Source: DASQPR01 sp963797605
GTDB taxonomy: Bacteria; Actinomycetota; Actinomycetes; Mycobacteriales; Micromonosporaceae
Direction: 5' to 3'
Assembly (NCBI GenBank): GCA_963797605.1
Contig: CAWCPX010000017.1
Coordinates: 372,001-436,000, forward strand
Length of the DNA: 64,000 nt
A program made the translations under genes and the position numbers. Below the pieces are notes generated by a model. That model was not told the DNA's origin. It was given only the letters and a program-made list of their open reading frames with translations, and ran no database searches. The number at the start of each line of letters is the position of its first letter. The stretch's first letter is position 1. Of this stretch, positions 1-8,520 are shown one piece after another.

Positions 1-269
1 ATCATGGAGTCGTCTAAACCGATCACACCGTAGACCGGTACGAGGGATACGGCAGCGTACGGGCCATCGCCGGCACCGAGTACTAGCAGACTGTGGATCA
101 GATCGGCCGTGTCCTCGACGCCGATCATGCGACCGGCATCTCGTTCGGTCGCGAACTGCTCGTCGAACCAATGCGGCATCAGGCCCCATAGTTCGGTCGC
201 ATCAAGGTCCTGAGCGATTGCCGCGTCGACGCGACGCCAGAAGAAGTCCACACTCACGGACTGCATCAT
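1..269 (-). CDS. Hypothetical protein, 3' end outside window
   Basis: An open frame begins at tandem ATG codons (269 and 266) on the minus strand and runs to the window edge without a stop, giving about 89 residues of an incomplete protein. The N-terminus reads MMQSVSVDFFWRRVDAAI and continues as a mixed hydrophobic/acidic soluble sequence with no recognisable domain. No good Shine-Dalgarno sequence is visible. It lies at the outer edge of the degenerate island that fills the first 5 kb. The coding call rests on frame openness and plausible composition only. Confidence 0.5.
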   Translation of the reverse strand, partial: MMQSVSVDFFWRRVDAAIAQDLDATELWGLMPHWFDEQFATERDAGRMIGVEDTADLIHSLLVLGAGDGPYAAVSLVPVYGVIGLDDSM

Positions 270-684
270 GACGGGCTGGCGGACTTCCGCCAACCTCGAC
301 GCTCGCGGGGCCGGCGGAAGCTATCCCATCCGAAAGATGCGGAGAACTACGGTCCCATGCCGCATCAGCCCACCCGACCGGAACCACCCCCACACGAGCC
401 GTGACTCCCACACTGCCAGGGGCGGTCTCGCACTGTCGGCTACGCAGCCAAGCCAACGAACAGTCAGGTATTTGCGGATCGCGCCGCTACTCGCCGTCAG
501 AACCACTGTCGACCGACCGATCTGGCACGGTTCTGGCACGGTGAGAACGCGGGCCGAACCGGACGCGCCCATCTCTCGCGACGGAACGTGGACAACTGGC
601 GGTTTCGTGGCAGCCCCGATCCAACAACTCCATGATCTGGTGTCAACTGTTTGACGGTCGGTTGTCAGTCGTCGATGCACGAGC
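270..684. other. Intergenic stretch with one copy of a direct repeat
   Basis: I see no convincing gene here; the two overlapping opposite-strand open frames look like high-GC shadows. The stretch holds repeat copy A (407-445), matched by copy B at 3748-3786. Confidence 0.5.
407..445 (+). repeat. Direct repeat A, possible attachment-site remnant
   Basis: A 19-base core (CCCACACTGCCAGGGGCGG) recurs exactly at 3748-3766, and similarity continues through CTCGC to a shared GTC-GCTACGC tail. The copies are in the same orientation about 3.34 kb apart and bracket the broken xis/int pair. That arrangement fits attL/attR of a decayed integrative element, but a plain intergenic repeat is possible. Confidence 0.4.
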
Positions 685-1203
685 CTAAGCGGCGGCTAAG
701 TAGGCCCGTGCTGTCGCTCTCCGGCGGAGGCCCCACCCGATGCCGAGAGGCAAGGCGCCCACGAGAAGCGCGGCGATGACCCAGTCATGTACCTGAACGT
801 GCCTCATCACCGTTACCACATCGAGTAGCAACACCACCGCCGTCACGATTCCGAAGGTCAACGGGTGGTTAGACGAGGAGACGATTCGGCGGGCGGCTTT
901 CGTCGCGACGCGATTGAGTCGAGGGTCGTCGTTACGTTCGCCGTTGCGGAGCATCCTCCTCACCGCTGCCTGCTCCGCGCGGGATAGCTTTCCACCGTCC
1001 GCCGGATCGGTCCGCGACGGCGTGTAGGTCGCGTAGACAGCGACACAGGTCCCGAACAATGCGCCAGTAAGTCCGGAGTTGATGATCTGTTCGTGCGGCG
1101 TCAGGTGGGCGTTCAGGTGCCCAAACCAGGTCCAGAATCCAAAGAAAACGGCGCAGCCGATGCCATAGACCCAGGACGACTCCCGTAGTTCCTCTATCCG
1201 CAT
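685..1203 (-). CDS. Four-helix membrane protein of unknown function
   Basis: 172 residues with four predicted membrane segments at about 13-29, 43-59, 115-132 and 140-158. Between helices 2 and 3 is a charged cytosolic-looking loop rich in Arg and Asp (about residues 62-110). The C-terminus is basic (GLRRRATARAY). The ATG at 1203 is the only sensible start and the frame has typical high-GC3 use. No family is recognised. It sits alone in the island with no operon partner, so no role is inferred. Confidence 0.6.
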   Translation of the reverse strand: MRIEELRESSWVYGIGCAVFFGFWTWFGHLNAHLTPHEQIINSGLTGALFGTCVAVYATYTPSRTDPADGGKLSRAEQAAVRRMLRNGERNDDPRLNRVATKAARRIVSSSNHPLTFGIVTAVVLLLDVVTVMRHVQVHDWVIAALLVGALPLGIGWGLRRRATARAYLAAA

Positions 1204-1502
1204 GCCGGCAGATTAGCGAAGTTCTATCACCACGACTATCACGTGCACGCCGCCGGGACCTACGCTCTTCGGGTCAGAAGCCTGCCCACCGACTGCCCGG
1301 CAGCTAACTGCCGCCGATTTCGCACTTTCGAACTCGGCCGCGTGCAGAGATCGAGGGTCGCGCCGCACCGGGGGAATCTCCCTCATCGGTGACAAGCTTG
1401 TCGGCGTGGCCCGCCCGGTCAGAACCTGCGTTACAGATCGTTGTCAGGACGTCGGTTACGTGCGGGGTGGACGCTGGTATCTGGTCGGGGCACTCTTGCG
1501 CG
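1204..1502. other. Intergenic stretch, nothing recognised
   Basis: About 300 bases between the membrane protein and the next plus-strand gene. Overlapping open frames on both strands show no family signature. No RNA gene, terminator or long repeat was seen. Confidence 0.4.
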
Positions 1503-1940
1503 GTGGACGCACTCACTCTCGACGGCCGATTCATGCCGTGGCAATTCGGCATCGGACACGCGCAGTTGCTACTTCGCGCCCGGCCACGGGATGGCCAAAC
1601 AGAGCGCCTGTCGGTCCTGTTCGAAGGCGTCCAGGCCGTCAAGCTCCGCCGGGCGTACCGACCTCTCCATCTGCGCCGGACCACCGGGCAGGCTCGTGAA
1701 CATCTGCTGGACTTCGCTGACGTACCTGTTCAGCACCGGTGGCGGTTTGTCTGCTTGACCTTGCCAGATGAGGATTCCGGCTTCGTTGTCTGCGGCGGAG
1801 CGCGCGTGTTGGCGTCGGGGTTAGAAGCTGCCGGCAGCGATCCCTGGTGGCCGGAGGGAGCCAGGGTGCTGCATGTATTGGGCAGCGGCATGGAACGACC
1901 GCGCCCCCTCACCCCGGCGGACGACGGAGAGATCGTCTAG
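1503..1940 (+). CDS. Small hypothetical protein of an actinobacterial family
   Basis: About 145 residues from a GTG at 1503. The start VDALTLDGRFMPWQFGIGHA followed by QLLLR and a VLFEGVQAVKL segment resembles a family of short actinobacterial proteins that begin with a 'L.L.G.F.PW....GH.QLLLR' pattern, as I remember it. An upstream extension in the same frame (from 1389) looks unlike protein, so the GTG is preferred. The C-terminal third (GMERPRPLTPADDGEIV) is low-complexity. No catalytic motif is seen and the function is unknown. Confidence 0.5.
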   Translation: MDALTLDGRFMPWQFGIGHAQLLLRARPRDGQTERLSVLFEGVQAVKLRRAYRPLHLRRTTGQAREHLLDFADVPVQHRWRFVCLTLPDEDSGFVVCGGARVLASGLEAAGSDPWWPEGARVLHVLGSGMERPRPLTPADDGEIV

Positions 1941-1974
1941 CCGCAGGTGTCACTCACGTCCTGAGGCCGATCTG

Positions 1975-2319
1975 TCACCGAGGCCATGAGACCCGACATG
2001 TACCCACGGCATCCCTGACGTGCGGTTTCCGATGGTCGGCCGACCCACGTGGCCGAGCTGCTGCGAACAGAGCTAGCGGTCCACCGACACACATTCGCGC
2101 GCCAATGGCCGTCACAGCGGCCAATGACGGCAGGAGCCGTGCTCGAAGCGGCAGCCGGTCCATGGTCACCGCATCACCGTCGGCGATCGCGTCGAGGATC
2201 TCGCGTTCGAGAAGGTCCATGGTCATGGCGTAGGTCGTGAAGTCGTTCAAGGACACGGCTCCTGTCAGACTGCCGCCGGCGATGTCGAGCTGGTGGAGTT
2301 GGTACAACGGTCGATCCAT
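1975..2319 (-). CDS. Small hypothetical protein, mobile-element-associated type
   Basis: 114 residues from an ATG at 2319. Residues 1-85 look like a genuine protein: DLLEREILDAIADGDAV, then a LPLRARLLPSL segment and a hydrophobic CVGGPLALFAAARP stretch. I recall similar short acidic proteins from actinomycete integrative elements but can name no function. The last 30 residues are Arg/His-rich and may be read out of frame. It is divergent from, and slightly overlaps, the upstream part of the excisionase frame, as expected in a compact element core. Confidence 0.45.
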   Translation of the reverse strand: MDRPLYQLHQLDIAGGSLTGAVSLNDFTTYAMTMDLLEREILDAIADGDAVTMDRLPLRARLLPSLAAVTAIGARMCVGGPLALFAAARPRGSADHRKPHVRDAVGTCRVSWPR

Positions 2320-2519
2320 TACTGCGGGGCCGAAGGCCCTTTACCGCGTCCCCGAAGCCATGCGCCTGCTCAGCATGAGCCGCTCGGTCATCTACGAGCA
2401 GATCCGATGCGGACGCCTCCGCGCCGTCACCTTAGGGCCGCACCCGTCTTGTCCCGGCCGGTGCTATCACCGATTACGTCGCGCTGCTCGGAGCCGAGAC
2501 AATCCGGATGGCGGCGTAA
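2282..2519 (+). pseudogene. Excisionase-like helix-turn-helix protein, frameshifted
   Basis: The frame reads PKALYRVPEAMRLLSMSRS then VIYEQIRCGRLRAVTLG, the MerR-type winged helix-turn-helix of actinomycete excisionases (Xis). These bind the att site and direct the integrase. At about 2431-2437 the family's expected GRTRLVPAGAITDYVALL tail continues only in another frame, so one base has been lost or gained. That second frame ends at TAA 2517-2519, which overlaps the integrase ATG (TAATG), the usual coupled xis-int layout. The true start is uncertain; the ATG at 2282 is the nearest plausible one. Confidence 0.65.
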
Positions 2520-3292
2520 TGGCGACCGACGCGGAAATGGTGAAGGTGGCCTGTTCTGGGACGAGATCCGGAAGCGTTGGACCGCTGAGATCACGGTGGG
2601 CTACTCGCCGGCAGGCAAGCGGATCGTCCGGCGAGGGAGGGGCAAGACCAAAACCGAAGCTCATGCCAAGCTGCGGGAACGCATTCGGGAGTACGAGGAC
2701 GGCCTGGCCTTGGCCCACACCGGCCTGACCGTTGCCGACGCCGTCAAGGACTGGTTGGCATTCGGTCTCACCAACTGCTCTGCCGCCACCCGAGAGAAAT
2801 ACGGCTACCTGTGCGGCGGTCACATCACGCCTGACCTGGGTGCACGCAAGCTCAGGGAGTTGAGCGCTCGCGACATCGATAGGTGGCTGGCGGTCAAAGC
2901 GAAGATCCTGAGCACCAGTGCCGTGCAACGCCTTTACGAGATATTGAACCGCGTTGTCGTCCGGGCCATGGCACGTGACCAAGTCAAACGGAACGTAGTC
3001 GCACTGTGCAGCGTTCCAAAGGGTCAAGAGGGTCGTCCGTCAAACTCCCTCACTCTGGATCAGGCCAACGCTGTCCTCACCGCAACCGAAGGTTACGCAC
3101 TCCATGCCTACATCGTTGTCTCCCTGCTCATCGGTGCCCGAACCGAAGAACTGCGAGCACTCACCTGGGACCTCGTCGACCTGGACGGCCGACCCGACGA
3201 CAAACCGTCGCGTCCACCGAGCATGCAGGTCTGGCAATCGGTCCGCGAGACAGGCGACACGAAGTCCGAGAAGTCACGCCGGATGCTCGCGG
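2519..3292 (+). pseudogene. Tyrosine integrase, frameshifted and 3'-truncated
   Basis: The ATG at 2519 gives MAT, and the integrase frame (RRGNGEGGLFWDEIRKRW) begins one base out of phase, consistent with one missing C near 2527. An AP2-like arm-binding region and a core-binding domain (about residues 60-160, ending AMARDQVKRNV) follow. The start of the catalytic domain is present, with the first catalytic Arg in LLIGARTEELRALTW and the basic TKSEKSRR strand. Homology stops near 3292, so the HxxR box and the nucleophilic Tyr are absent and the product cannot recombine DNA. This is the core of the decayed element next to tRNA-Val. Confidence 0.75.
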
Positions 3293-3389
3293 ATCGGGTG
3301 AACACATCGGGACAGCCAGTTGAGCGTTTGCCCCGTTACCATTGCGCTTACCGCCGGGTCGACGCCAGCCGGCAGATGGAGCAGGCAGC

Positions 3390-3722
3390 ATGCACCCGGT
3401 CTTCGTGCTTTTCGTCGCGTTCGCCGCGATGGAGGCCGCGCTGTGGATCGCCGCCGTCCGGTGGCTGTGCACGGGAAAGTCGCCGCGGCTGATGCGCCGA
3501 TCGCTTACCAGCCGTATCAACGCGTTCAGGTGGACCGCGATCGCGAGCTTGGGCTTGGCGCTGGTCGCGATGAGTCCGCAGCCTTACCCATGGCACCCGC
3601 TCGTGATCACCGCAGCCAAGCAGGAATGGACCTACGGCGGGTCCATCATTGCCGTAGGCGTGGTCGGCATCGCGGCGGCATGGTGTGTCGAGCGTTGGTA
3701 CCGCCGCCGAGCCAGTCATTGA
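3390..3722 (+). CDS. Small three-helix membrane protein
   Basis: 110 residues from an ATG at 3390 with a GGAG Shine-Dalgarno 8 bases upstream. Hydrophobic segments lie at about 3-22 (VFVLFVAFAAMEAALWIAAV), 45-60 (WTAIASLGLALVAMS) and 82-99 (GGSIIAVGVVGIAAAWCV), with a basic loop after the first and a basic C-terminus. No family is recognised. It begins about 100 bases after integrase homology stops, so it may be host sequence joined to the element remnant or a cargo gene. Confidence 0.55.
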   Translation: MHPVFVLFVAFAAMEAALWIAAVRWLCTGKSPRLMRRSLTSRINAFRWTAIASLGLALVAMSPQPYPWHPLVITAAKQEWTYGGSIIAVGVVGIAAAWCVERWYRRRASH

Positions 3723-3747
3723 CCCTCGCCCCGAAGCGACTTCGACC

Positions 3748-3786
3748 CCCACACTGCCAGGGGCGGACTCGCGATTGTCGCTACGC
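3748..3786 (+). repeat. Direct repeat B, possible attachment-site remnant
   Basis: Same 19-base core as repeat A followed by a one-base substitution, CTCGC and a shared tail with one gap. It lies between the small membrane protein and the broken acetyltransferase. Confidence 0.4.
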
Positions 3787-3972
3787 TCGCAGGCTATTTA
3801 CGTGCAGCGCTTGTACGCCTTGGGCCGCGAGTCCCCGATAAACACCGGTGCCGTCCGGCCCGTCTGGCGCAGATCTGGCATGGGTATCAAGTGTCGTAGC
3901 TGCCGTCCTACGGCAGATGGAAGCCAAGACCATCAGGATAGAGCTCGGCCAAGTGGTGCAGTCTCCAAACGG

Positions 3973-4531
3973 CTACTGCAAATCGCCGGGAAGCAGGCTA
4001 TAGATCACGCTGTCGCGGCGGGCTCCCTTGAAAGGCACATGCGAACGAAGAAGGCCTTCGCGGGAAAATCCGCAACGCTCGGCGACATGCTGCGACGCCT
4101 CATTGTCGGGACCGCAAGTCAGCTCCAGCCGGGCCAGTCCCAGCTCGGCGAATGCCCACCGGGCGAGCAGGCGGACCGCATGTGTCGCGGCACCCCGGCC
4201 GCGTGCCTCGGGGGCGAGCCAAAACCCAACCGCCGCGCAGCCCCGCTCCAGGCGAACCTCCTACAGCGAGACGCAGCCGAGCACCACGTCCTGGTCGCGC
4301 GGCTCGACCAGCGCAAGGTTCAGCTCCTCGCCACGCAAGCGGGCCTCTTCCTGCTCAGCGAAGTAGTCGCGCGCATCAGCCTCGGTGTACGGAGTCAGTA
4401 CGCCATGAGAACAGCTGCATCACCGGATCACTGAACGCCAGCACCATGCCCGGCACGTCGGCCTCGCGCCAAGGGCGCAGCAGCACCACATCGCCAGCCA
4501 GCGGCGGTACCGGGAACCAAAGCTCGGCCAT
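3973..4531 (-). pseudogene. GNAT N-acetyltransferase, frameshift plus stop
   Basis: On the minus strand the ATG at 4531 opens MAELWFPVPPLAGDVVLLRPW, a typical RimJ/RimL-like GNAT N-terminus. Near residue 45 the frame closes. The expected continuation (YTEADARDYFAEQEEARL) is in another frame, and a TAG interrupts it after VLGCVSL where the family usually has SLYE. The acetyl-CoA loop (APEARGRGAATHAV) and the C-terminal AERCGFSREGLLRSH strand are still readable, ending at TAG 3973-3975. The span is 559 bases, not a multiple of three, which confirms one net indel. The extra stop argues for real decay. Confidence 0.75.
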
Positions 4532-4987
4532 GACGCGACTGTAACGGTCGACTAACTCCCGCCCGAGTCAAGTGAGCGTCCGACGCTCGCCAGGCCAAAG
4601 ACCTCACTACGGCTACGGCGTAGCACTTTTCACGGGTCAAGGACTCGTTGACAGCGTGGCGCGCGGCCCGACAGCGGCTGGGTGGATTTCAGCCAACATC
4701 GCACTGGTGGTGCCCGCCCGCAGCGGTCGCAGCGGCCCGGTCCGCGTCGGAAATCGCGCATGGTCGTCATCACAATTCGTCCTGGATCTATCTGCTTCGC
4801 TGACGAGGTGCGGGCGACGGCCTGGCCGCGTGGCTTGCCCGGACCGCCGGGCCGAAGGCGTAGGCGGATCCGGGGCGCTTGCTATCTGCTGCGGCGGCCG
4901 GTCGCCACGGCGCGCGCCGCGTCAGCGGCGTGCCTTGATGACTTTTCGCTGACTTTTGAGCCGCAGGAAGATCCAGAATAGGGAAAT
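4532..4987. other. Intergenic stretch, nothing recognised
   Basis: About 455 bases downstream of the tRNA operon. Open frames on both strands are Arg/Pro-rich shadows without domain signatures. I searched by eye for a copy of the tRNA-Val 3' end as an att site and found none. Confidence 0.4.
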
Positions 4988-5007
4988 GGCCCCTCGAAAG
5001 AGAGGCC
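4988..5007 (-). terminator. Terminator of the tRNA operon
   Basis: On the minus strand GGCCTCTC-TTTC-GAGGGGCC forms an 8-bp stem with one mismatch, followed by ATTT. It starts 20 bases past the tRNA-Val 3' end. Confidence 0.55.
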
Positions 5008-5027
5008 TCACCTGCTGGAATGGCTGG

Positions 5028-5099
5028 TGGGCGATACTGGGATTGAACCAGTGACCTCTTCCGTGTCAGGGAAGCGCTCTCCCGCTGAGCTAATCGCCC
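5028..5099 (-). tRNA. tRNA-Val (GAC)
   Basis: A 72-base cloverleaf: acceptor GGGCGAT pairs with ATCGCCC, D arm GCTC/GAGC, anticodon stem CTTCC/GGAAG around loop CTGACAC (anticodon GAC), T arm ACTGG-TTCAATC-CCAGT and discriminator A. CCA is not encoded. It is last in a Gly-Cys-Val operon, and its 3' end faces the decayed integrative element, a common integration position. Confidence 0.95.
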
Positions 5100-5115
5100 G
5101 GGATTTTGTCTCTCG

Positions 5116-5186
5116 AGGTGGAGACGGGATTTGAACCCGTGTACACGGCTTTGCAGGCCGTTGCCTCGCCTCTCGGCCACTCCACC
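5116..5186 (-). tRNA. tRNA-Cys (GCA)
   Basis: A 71-base cloverleaf: acceptor GGTGGAG with CTCCACC, anticodon stem ACGGC/GCCGT around CTGCAAA (anticodon GCA) and T arm ACGGG-TTCAAAT-CCCGT. It is the middle gene of the tRNA operon, 16 bases before tRNA-Val. Confidence 0.95.
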
Positions 5187-5209
5187 GAAGATGGCCTGAA
5201 TGGCCTTCG

Positions 5210-5282
5210 AGCGGACGACGGGATTCGAACCCGCGACCCTCACCTTGGCAAGGTGATGCGCTACCAGCTGCGCTACGTCCGC
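5210..5282 (-). tRNA. tRNA-Gly (GCC)
   Basis: A 73-base cloverleaf: acceptor GCGGACG with CGTCCGC, anticodon stem TCACC/GGTGA around TTGCCAA (anticodon GCC) and T arm GCGGG-TTCGAAT-CCCGT. It is the first gene of the operon. The Gly-Cys-Val order is common in actinobacteria. Confidence 0.95.
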
Positions 5283-5371
5283 ACATCGCCGGTGTTTCTG
5301 GCGACGGAACGAAACTTTAGCCGAGCGCGGCCCGGAGCGCCAACCCGGGGTGGCTCGGGCGCGTCGCCACA

Positions 5372-6523
5372 TCACGAAACACCAGCATCACCTGCCTCAG
5401 CAGCCTGATCAGAAGAGGTCGCGGGAACCCAGCCGGCAGCCAGGACCAGTCCCGATTCGGCGTTCCTCGCGACGAAACCGAACGGTGGGTCGAATCGGAC
5501 GTCGATCACGAGCGCCTTGTGATCCTTGCGGGGTATCGCCGATCCGGCCATTAGCGCCATGCCGGTAACCGCGGCGGCCCGGAAGCCTTCGGCCGAGAAC
5601 TCAGCGACGGCGTCCTGGGCGGCGGCGCCGATAGCAAGCGGTTCGGTGCTGATGCCGGGAAGGTGTCCGGTGCTGGGGTCGGTCACGATGAGGAGTCCGA
5701 ACACGTCGCCCAGGGCGCGAAGGTCGTGGCGGGCGCGCACGGTGAACACGGGCACCCGGAGACGGCACTGCGGCGCCTTCGAGACGGCGTCCTCGATCGT
5801 GACCAAGATCCCCGGGCCGACATAACCGGCGGACAGCTCAGTGGCCGAAACCGTGTCGGCCCGGGGTTCGATGACCGCGCCGAGGAGGTCAGCTGGCGAC
5901 GCCTCCGGGAGCCCCACAATCAGCTCCACGTCGATGCCGTTCAGCCCTTCCACCAGCACCGATGTCATGTCCGGCGTCACCCGCACGATCGATGGGTCGC
6001 CGGTGTTGCGCCACAGCAGCCAACCGCCGCCATCGAACGGCTCACGCCACTGCGTTTCGGCCGTCAACGCGCTGGCCAGCACCATCAGGGTGTCCTCGGC
6101 GATCGTGATCGGCATCGTAGGGATCAGACCGTCGGTGTGGGCGGAGGCCCAGGCGTCCAAGGCTGCCTGGTCCGCTTCGGCGTCGCCGGCGAGCGTCGAG
6201 ATCACGTCCGGCGGCAGGGCGGCTCGGAAGGTCTCCCGGATCGGCAGATCCTGGCGGTGCCACAGACCGAGCGCGGCACTCAGCCCGGGTGTCTGGTCGA
6301 GCCAGTTGAGGAGGGTCGTACCCATGTGAAGACCTTGATCTGGGGGTATGCCGACCGCGGCCGATAGCTGATCGCGCGCCTTTCCGGATGCGGTTTCGGC
6401 GAGAATAGCCAGCAGCGGCCACACACCGAGACCGGAAACGACCGTGCCCTTCGCCAACTGATCACCGGGAAGCGCGGCGATCCAGCGGGCAGTCAACGCA
6501 TTGATCGCGGTAACGGGCAACAT
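5372..6523 (-). CDS. Serpin-family protease inhibitor
   Basis: About 383 residues from the ATG at 6523 (MLPVTAINALTARWIAAL), close to the usual serpin length of 370-400. An in-frame upstream ATG at 6604 would add a non-conserved leader. Serpin features: helix A with GTVVSGLGVWPLLAILAE, the long central sheet region, a hinge-like AEGFRAAAVTGMAL before the reactive centre loop, and the C-terminal strand VRFDPPFGFVARNAESGLVL that matches the serpin signature. No signal peptide is seen, so it probably acts in the cytoplasm as a suicide inhibitor of serine or cysteine proteases. Its target is unknown. It is divergent from gnd. Confidence 0.85.
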   Translation of the reverse strand: MLPVTAINALTARWIAALPGDQLAKGTVVSGLGVWPLLAILAETASGKARDQLSAAVGIPPDQGLHMGTTLLNWLDQTPGLSAALGLWHRQDLPIRETFRAALPPDVISTLAGDAEADQAALDAWASAHTDGLIPTMPITIAEDTLMVLASALTAETQWREPFDGGGWLLWRNTGDPSIVRVTPDMTSVLVEGLNGIDVELIVGLPEASPADLLGAVIEPRADTVSATELSAGYVGPGILVTIEDAVSKAPQCRLRVPVFTVRARHDLRALGDVFGLLIVTDPSTGHLPGISTEPLAIGAAAQDAVAEFSAEGFRAAAVTGMALMAGSAIPRKDHKALVIDVRFDPPFGFVARNAESGLVLAAGWVPATSSDQAAEAGDAGVS

Positions 6524-6607
6524 CCGGACACTATGCCAGGCGACCGCCCATGATTGACGAGATGTCGCCACTGACGGGGTTGTTCGCGGGGCCTTAAGGA
6601 GCAAAAA

Positions 6608-7627
6608 ATGCAGCTGGGAATGATTGGCCTAGGCCGGATGGGCGCGGGCATGGTCCGCCGACTGATGCGTGCCGGGCACGAGTGCGTCGTCTATGACGTG
6701 TCCAAGGACGCGGTGAAGGAACTCGCCTCGGAGGGCGCGATCGGAGCGACGTCGCTCGAAGATTTCGCCTCGAAGCTGACCGAGCCACGAAACGCGTGGG
6801 TGATGGTGCCGGCCGGGTTCACCCAGGCGACCGTGCGCGAGCTGGCCGACCTGTTCAAGGCCGACGACACGATCATCGACGGCGGCAACTCCTACTACCG
6901 CGATGACATCGACACCGCCGCTGAGCTGCTGCCGAAGGGGATTCACTACGTCGACGTCGGCACGTCCGGCGGCGTTTTCGGCCTTGAGCGCGGCTACTGC
7001 CTCATGATCGGCGGCGACAAGACGGCCGTCGAACGCCTCGACCCGATCTTCGCCTCGCTCGCGCCGGGTGTCGGGGCCGCCGAGCGCACGCCGGGCGCGA
7101 CCGGGGAGCCCAACACGGCGGAAAACGGCTATCTGCACTGCGGCCCCAACGGTGCCGGGCACTTCGTGAAGATGGTGCACAACGGAATTGAATACGCGAT
7201 TATGGGCGCCTATGCCGAGGGTTTGAACATCCTCAAGGGGGCCAACATCGGCAAGCACCAGCACGAGATCGACGCGGAGACGGCGCCGGTGCGCGAGCCG
7301 AAGTACTACCAATACGACTTCGACCCGTCCAACGTCGCCGAGGTGTGGCGCCGCGGTTCGGTCATCGGTTCGTGGCTGCTCGACCTGACCGCGATCGCGC
7401 TGCGCCAGGACCCGACGCTGGACACGTTCGCGGGCCACGTCTCGGACTCGGGCGAAGGCCGCTGGACCTCCATCGCCGCGATCGAGGAGGGTGTGCCCGC
7501 GCCGCTGCTGACCGAGGCGCTTTACTCCCGCTTCTACTCGCGCGGCCTGGGCGACTTCGCGTTCAAAATCGAGTCGGCGCAGCGCAAGCAGTTCGGTGGG
7601 CACGACGAGAAAAAGGCGGAGAACTAA
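6608..7627 (+). CDS. gnd: 6-phosphogluconate dehydrogenase, short form
   Basis: 339 residues, the length of the short (GndA/YqeC-type) class; the classical form has about 470. It catalyses oxidative decarboxylation of 6-phosphogluconate to ribulose 5-phosphate in the pentose phosphate pathway. The Rossmann start MQLGMIGLGRMGAGMVRRLM is intact. The substrate motif IIDGGNSYYRDD is at about residues 96-107, and the catalytic Lys in GPNGAGHFVKMVHNGIEYAI is followed by the C-terminal helical domain. AAGGAG at 6596-6601 sits 6 bases before the ATG. Short forms usually prefer NAD; I have not tested this from the sequence. A strong hairpin follows. Confidence 0.93.
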   Translation: MQLGMIGLGRMGAGMVRRLMRAGHECVVYDVSKDAVKELASEGAIGATSLEDFASKLTEPRNAWVMVPAGFTQATVRELADLFKADDTIIDGGNSYYRDDIDTAAELLPKGIHYVDVGTSGGVFGLERGYCLMIGGDKTAVERLDPIFASLAPGVGAAERTPGATGEPNTAENGYLHCGPNGAGHFVKMVHNGIEYAIMGAYAEGLNILKGANIGKHQHEIDAETAPVREPKYYQYDFDPSNVAEVWRRGSVIGSWLLDLTAIALRQDPTLDTFAGHVSDSGEGRWTSIAAIEEGVPAPLLTEALYSRFYSRGLGDFAFKIESAQRKQFGGHDEKKAEN

Positions 7628-7657
7628 ACCCTTCACATTGGTACGGCCAGCGTTAAC

Positions 7658-7686
7658 GAGCCCGATTCGATGGTGGAATCGGGCTC
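7658..7686 (+). terminator. Hairpin terminator after gnd
   Basis: Perfect 11-bp inverted repeat GAGCCCGATTC / GAATCGGGCTC around a 7-base loop, 30 bases past the gnd stop. Confidence 0.75.
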
Positions 7687-7718
7687 AAACGCGGCCGCGC
7701 CACAAAGTCACGTGGCTT

Positions 7719-7812
7719 CCGCCGCACGGCTCAGTCGCTTTGCCGCCCGGCGTAGTCGTGCCGCCGCACGGGCTTAGTCGCGCCGCCGCACGGGCTTAGT
7801 CGCGCCGCCGCA
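7719..7812. repeat. 22-bp tandem repeat, two full and partial copies
   Basis: The unit CCGCCGCACGGGCTTAGTCG plus CG occurs twice in direct succession (about 7761-7804). Degenerate copies lie before it, from 7719, and the first bases of another follow. This is the first part of a repeat-only region between gnd and the SDR gene. Confidence 0.75.
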
Positions 7813-7844
7813 TCGATGATGGCGCCCGGGCGGTCAGGGCAATC

Positions 7845-8520
7845 GCGTGGCGGGTCCGTTGCGCGGTGGGTCGGTCGCGCGGTGGGGTCGGTTACGTGGT
7901 GGGGTCGGTTACGTGGTGGGGTCGGTTACGTGGTGGGGTCGGTTACGTGGTGGGGTCGGTCGCACCGCGAGTCAGCGCGTCGGGCACCGCCCCAGCCGAT
8001 CGCGTGCCGCAATCCCTTGCATGGTGAGGTCGGTCGCGTGGTGAGGTCGGCGCGGCGAGCACAGCCCAGCCGGTCGCGTGGCGGGTCCGTTGCGTGGTGG
8101 GGGCCGTTGCGTGGTGGGGGCCATCGCGTGGTGGGGGCCATCGCGTGGTGGGGGCCGTCGCGTGGTGGGGGCCGTCGCGTGGTGGGGGCCGTCGCGTGGT
8201 GGGGGCCGTCGCGTGGTGGGGGCCGTCGCGTGGTGGGGGCCGTCGCGTGGTGGGGGCCGTCGCGTAGTGGGTCGGCGCTCGCCCGCCGTCGGTCGCGTTG
8301 CGGAATCCGTTGCGTGGTGAGGTCGGAGCGTCGAGCACCGCCCAGTCGGTCGCGTGGCGGAGTCGGTCGCGCGGTGGGGTCGGCGCGTCGAGCACCGCAG
8401 CCGGTCGCGTGGCGGGGTCCGTCGCGTGGTGGGGTCGGCCCGTCGAGCACCGCCCAGTCGGTCGCGTGGCGGAGTCCGTTGCGTTGTGGGGGGTCGCGCC
8501 GCGGAGTCGCCGCGTCGAGC
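7845..8520. repeat. 17-bp tandem-repeat block (VNTR-like)
   Basis: Two near-perfect arrays share a 17-bp period. Four units of GTTACGTGGTGGGGTCG start at 7891, 7908, 7925 and 7942. Ten units of GCGTGGTGGGGGCC plus three bases (mostly GTC) start every 17 bases from 8092 to 8245. Between and after the arrays lie about five diverged copies of a longer module, GTCGAGCACCGCCCAGTCGG followed by TCGCGTGGCGG. All frames across it read as low-complexity Gly/Arg/Trp or Pro/Thr/Arg strings without ribosome sites, so I take it as non-coding. Confidence 0.85.

Noticed and set aside
5028..5060. tRNA-Val 3' end as attB with a second copy in the island.
   Set aside because: I searched by eye for a repeat of the T-arm/acceptor sequence within 1-5 kb and did not find one.
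5663..7636. Long opposite-strand frames over the serpin and gnd genes.
   Set aside because: Arg/Gly/Asp-rich shadows produced by high third-position GC in the real genes.
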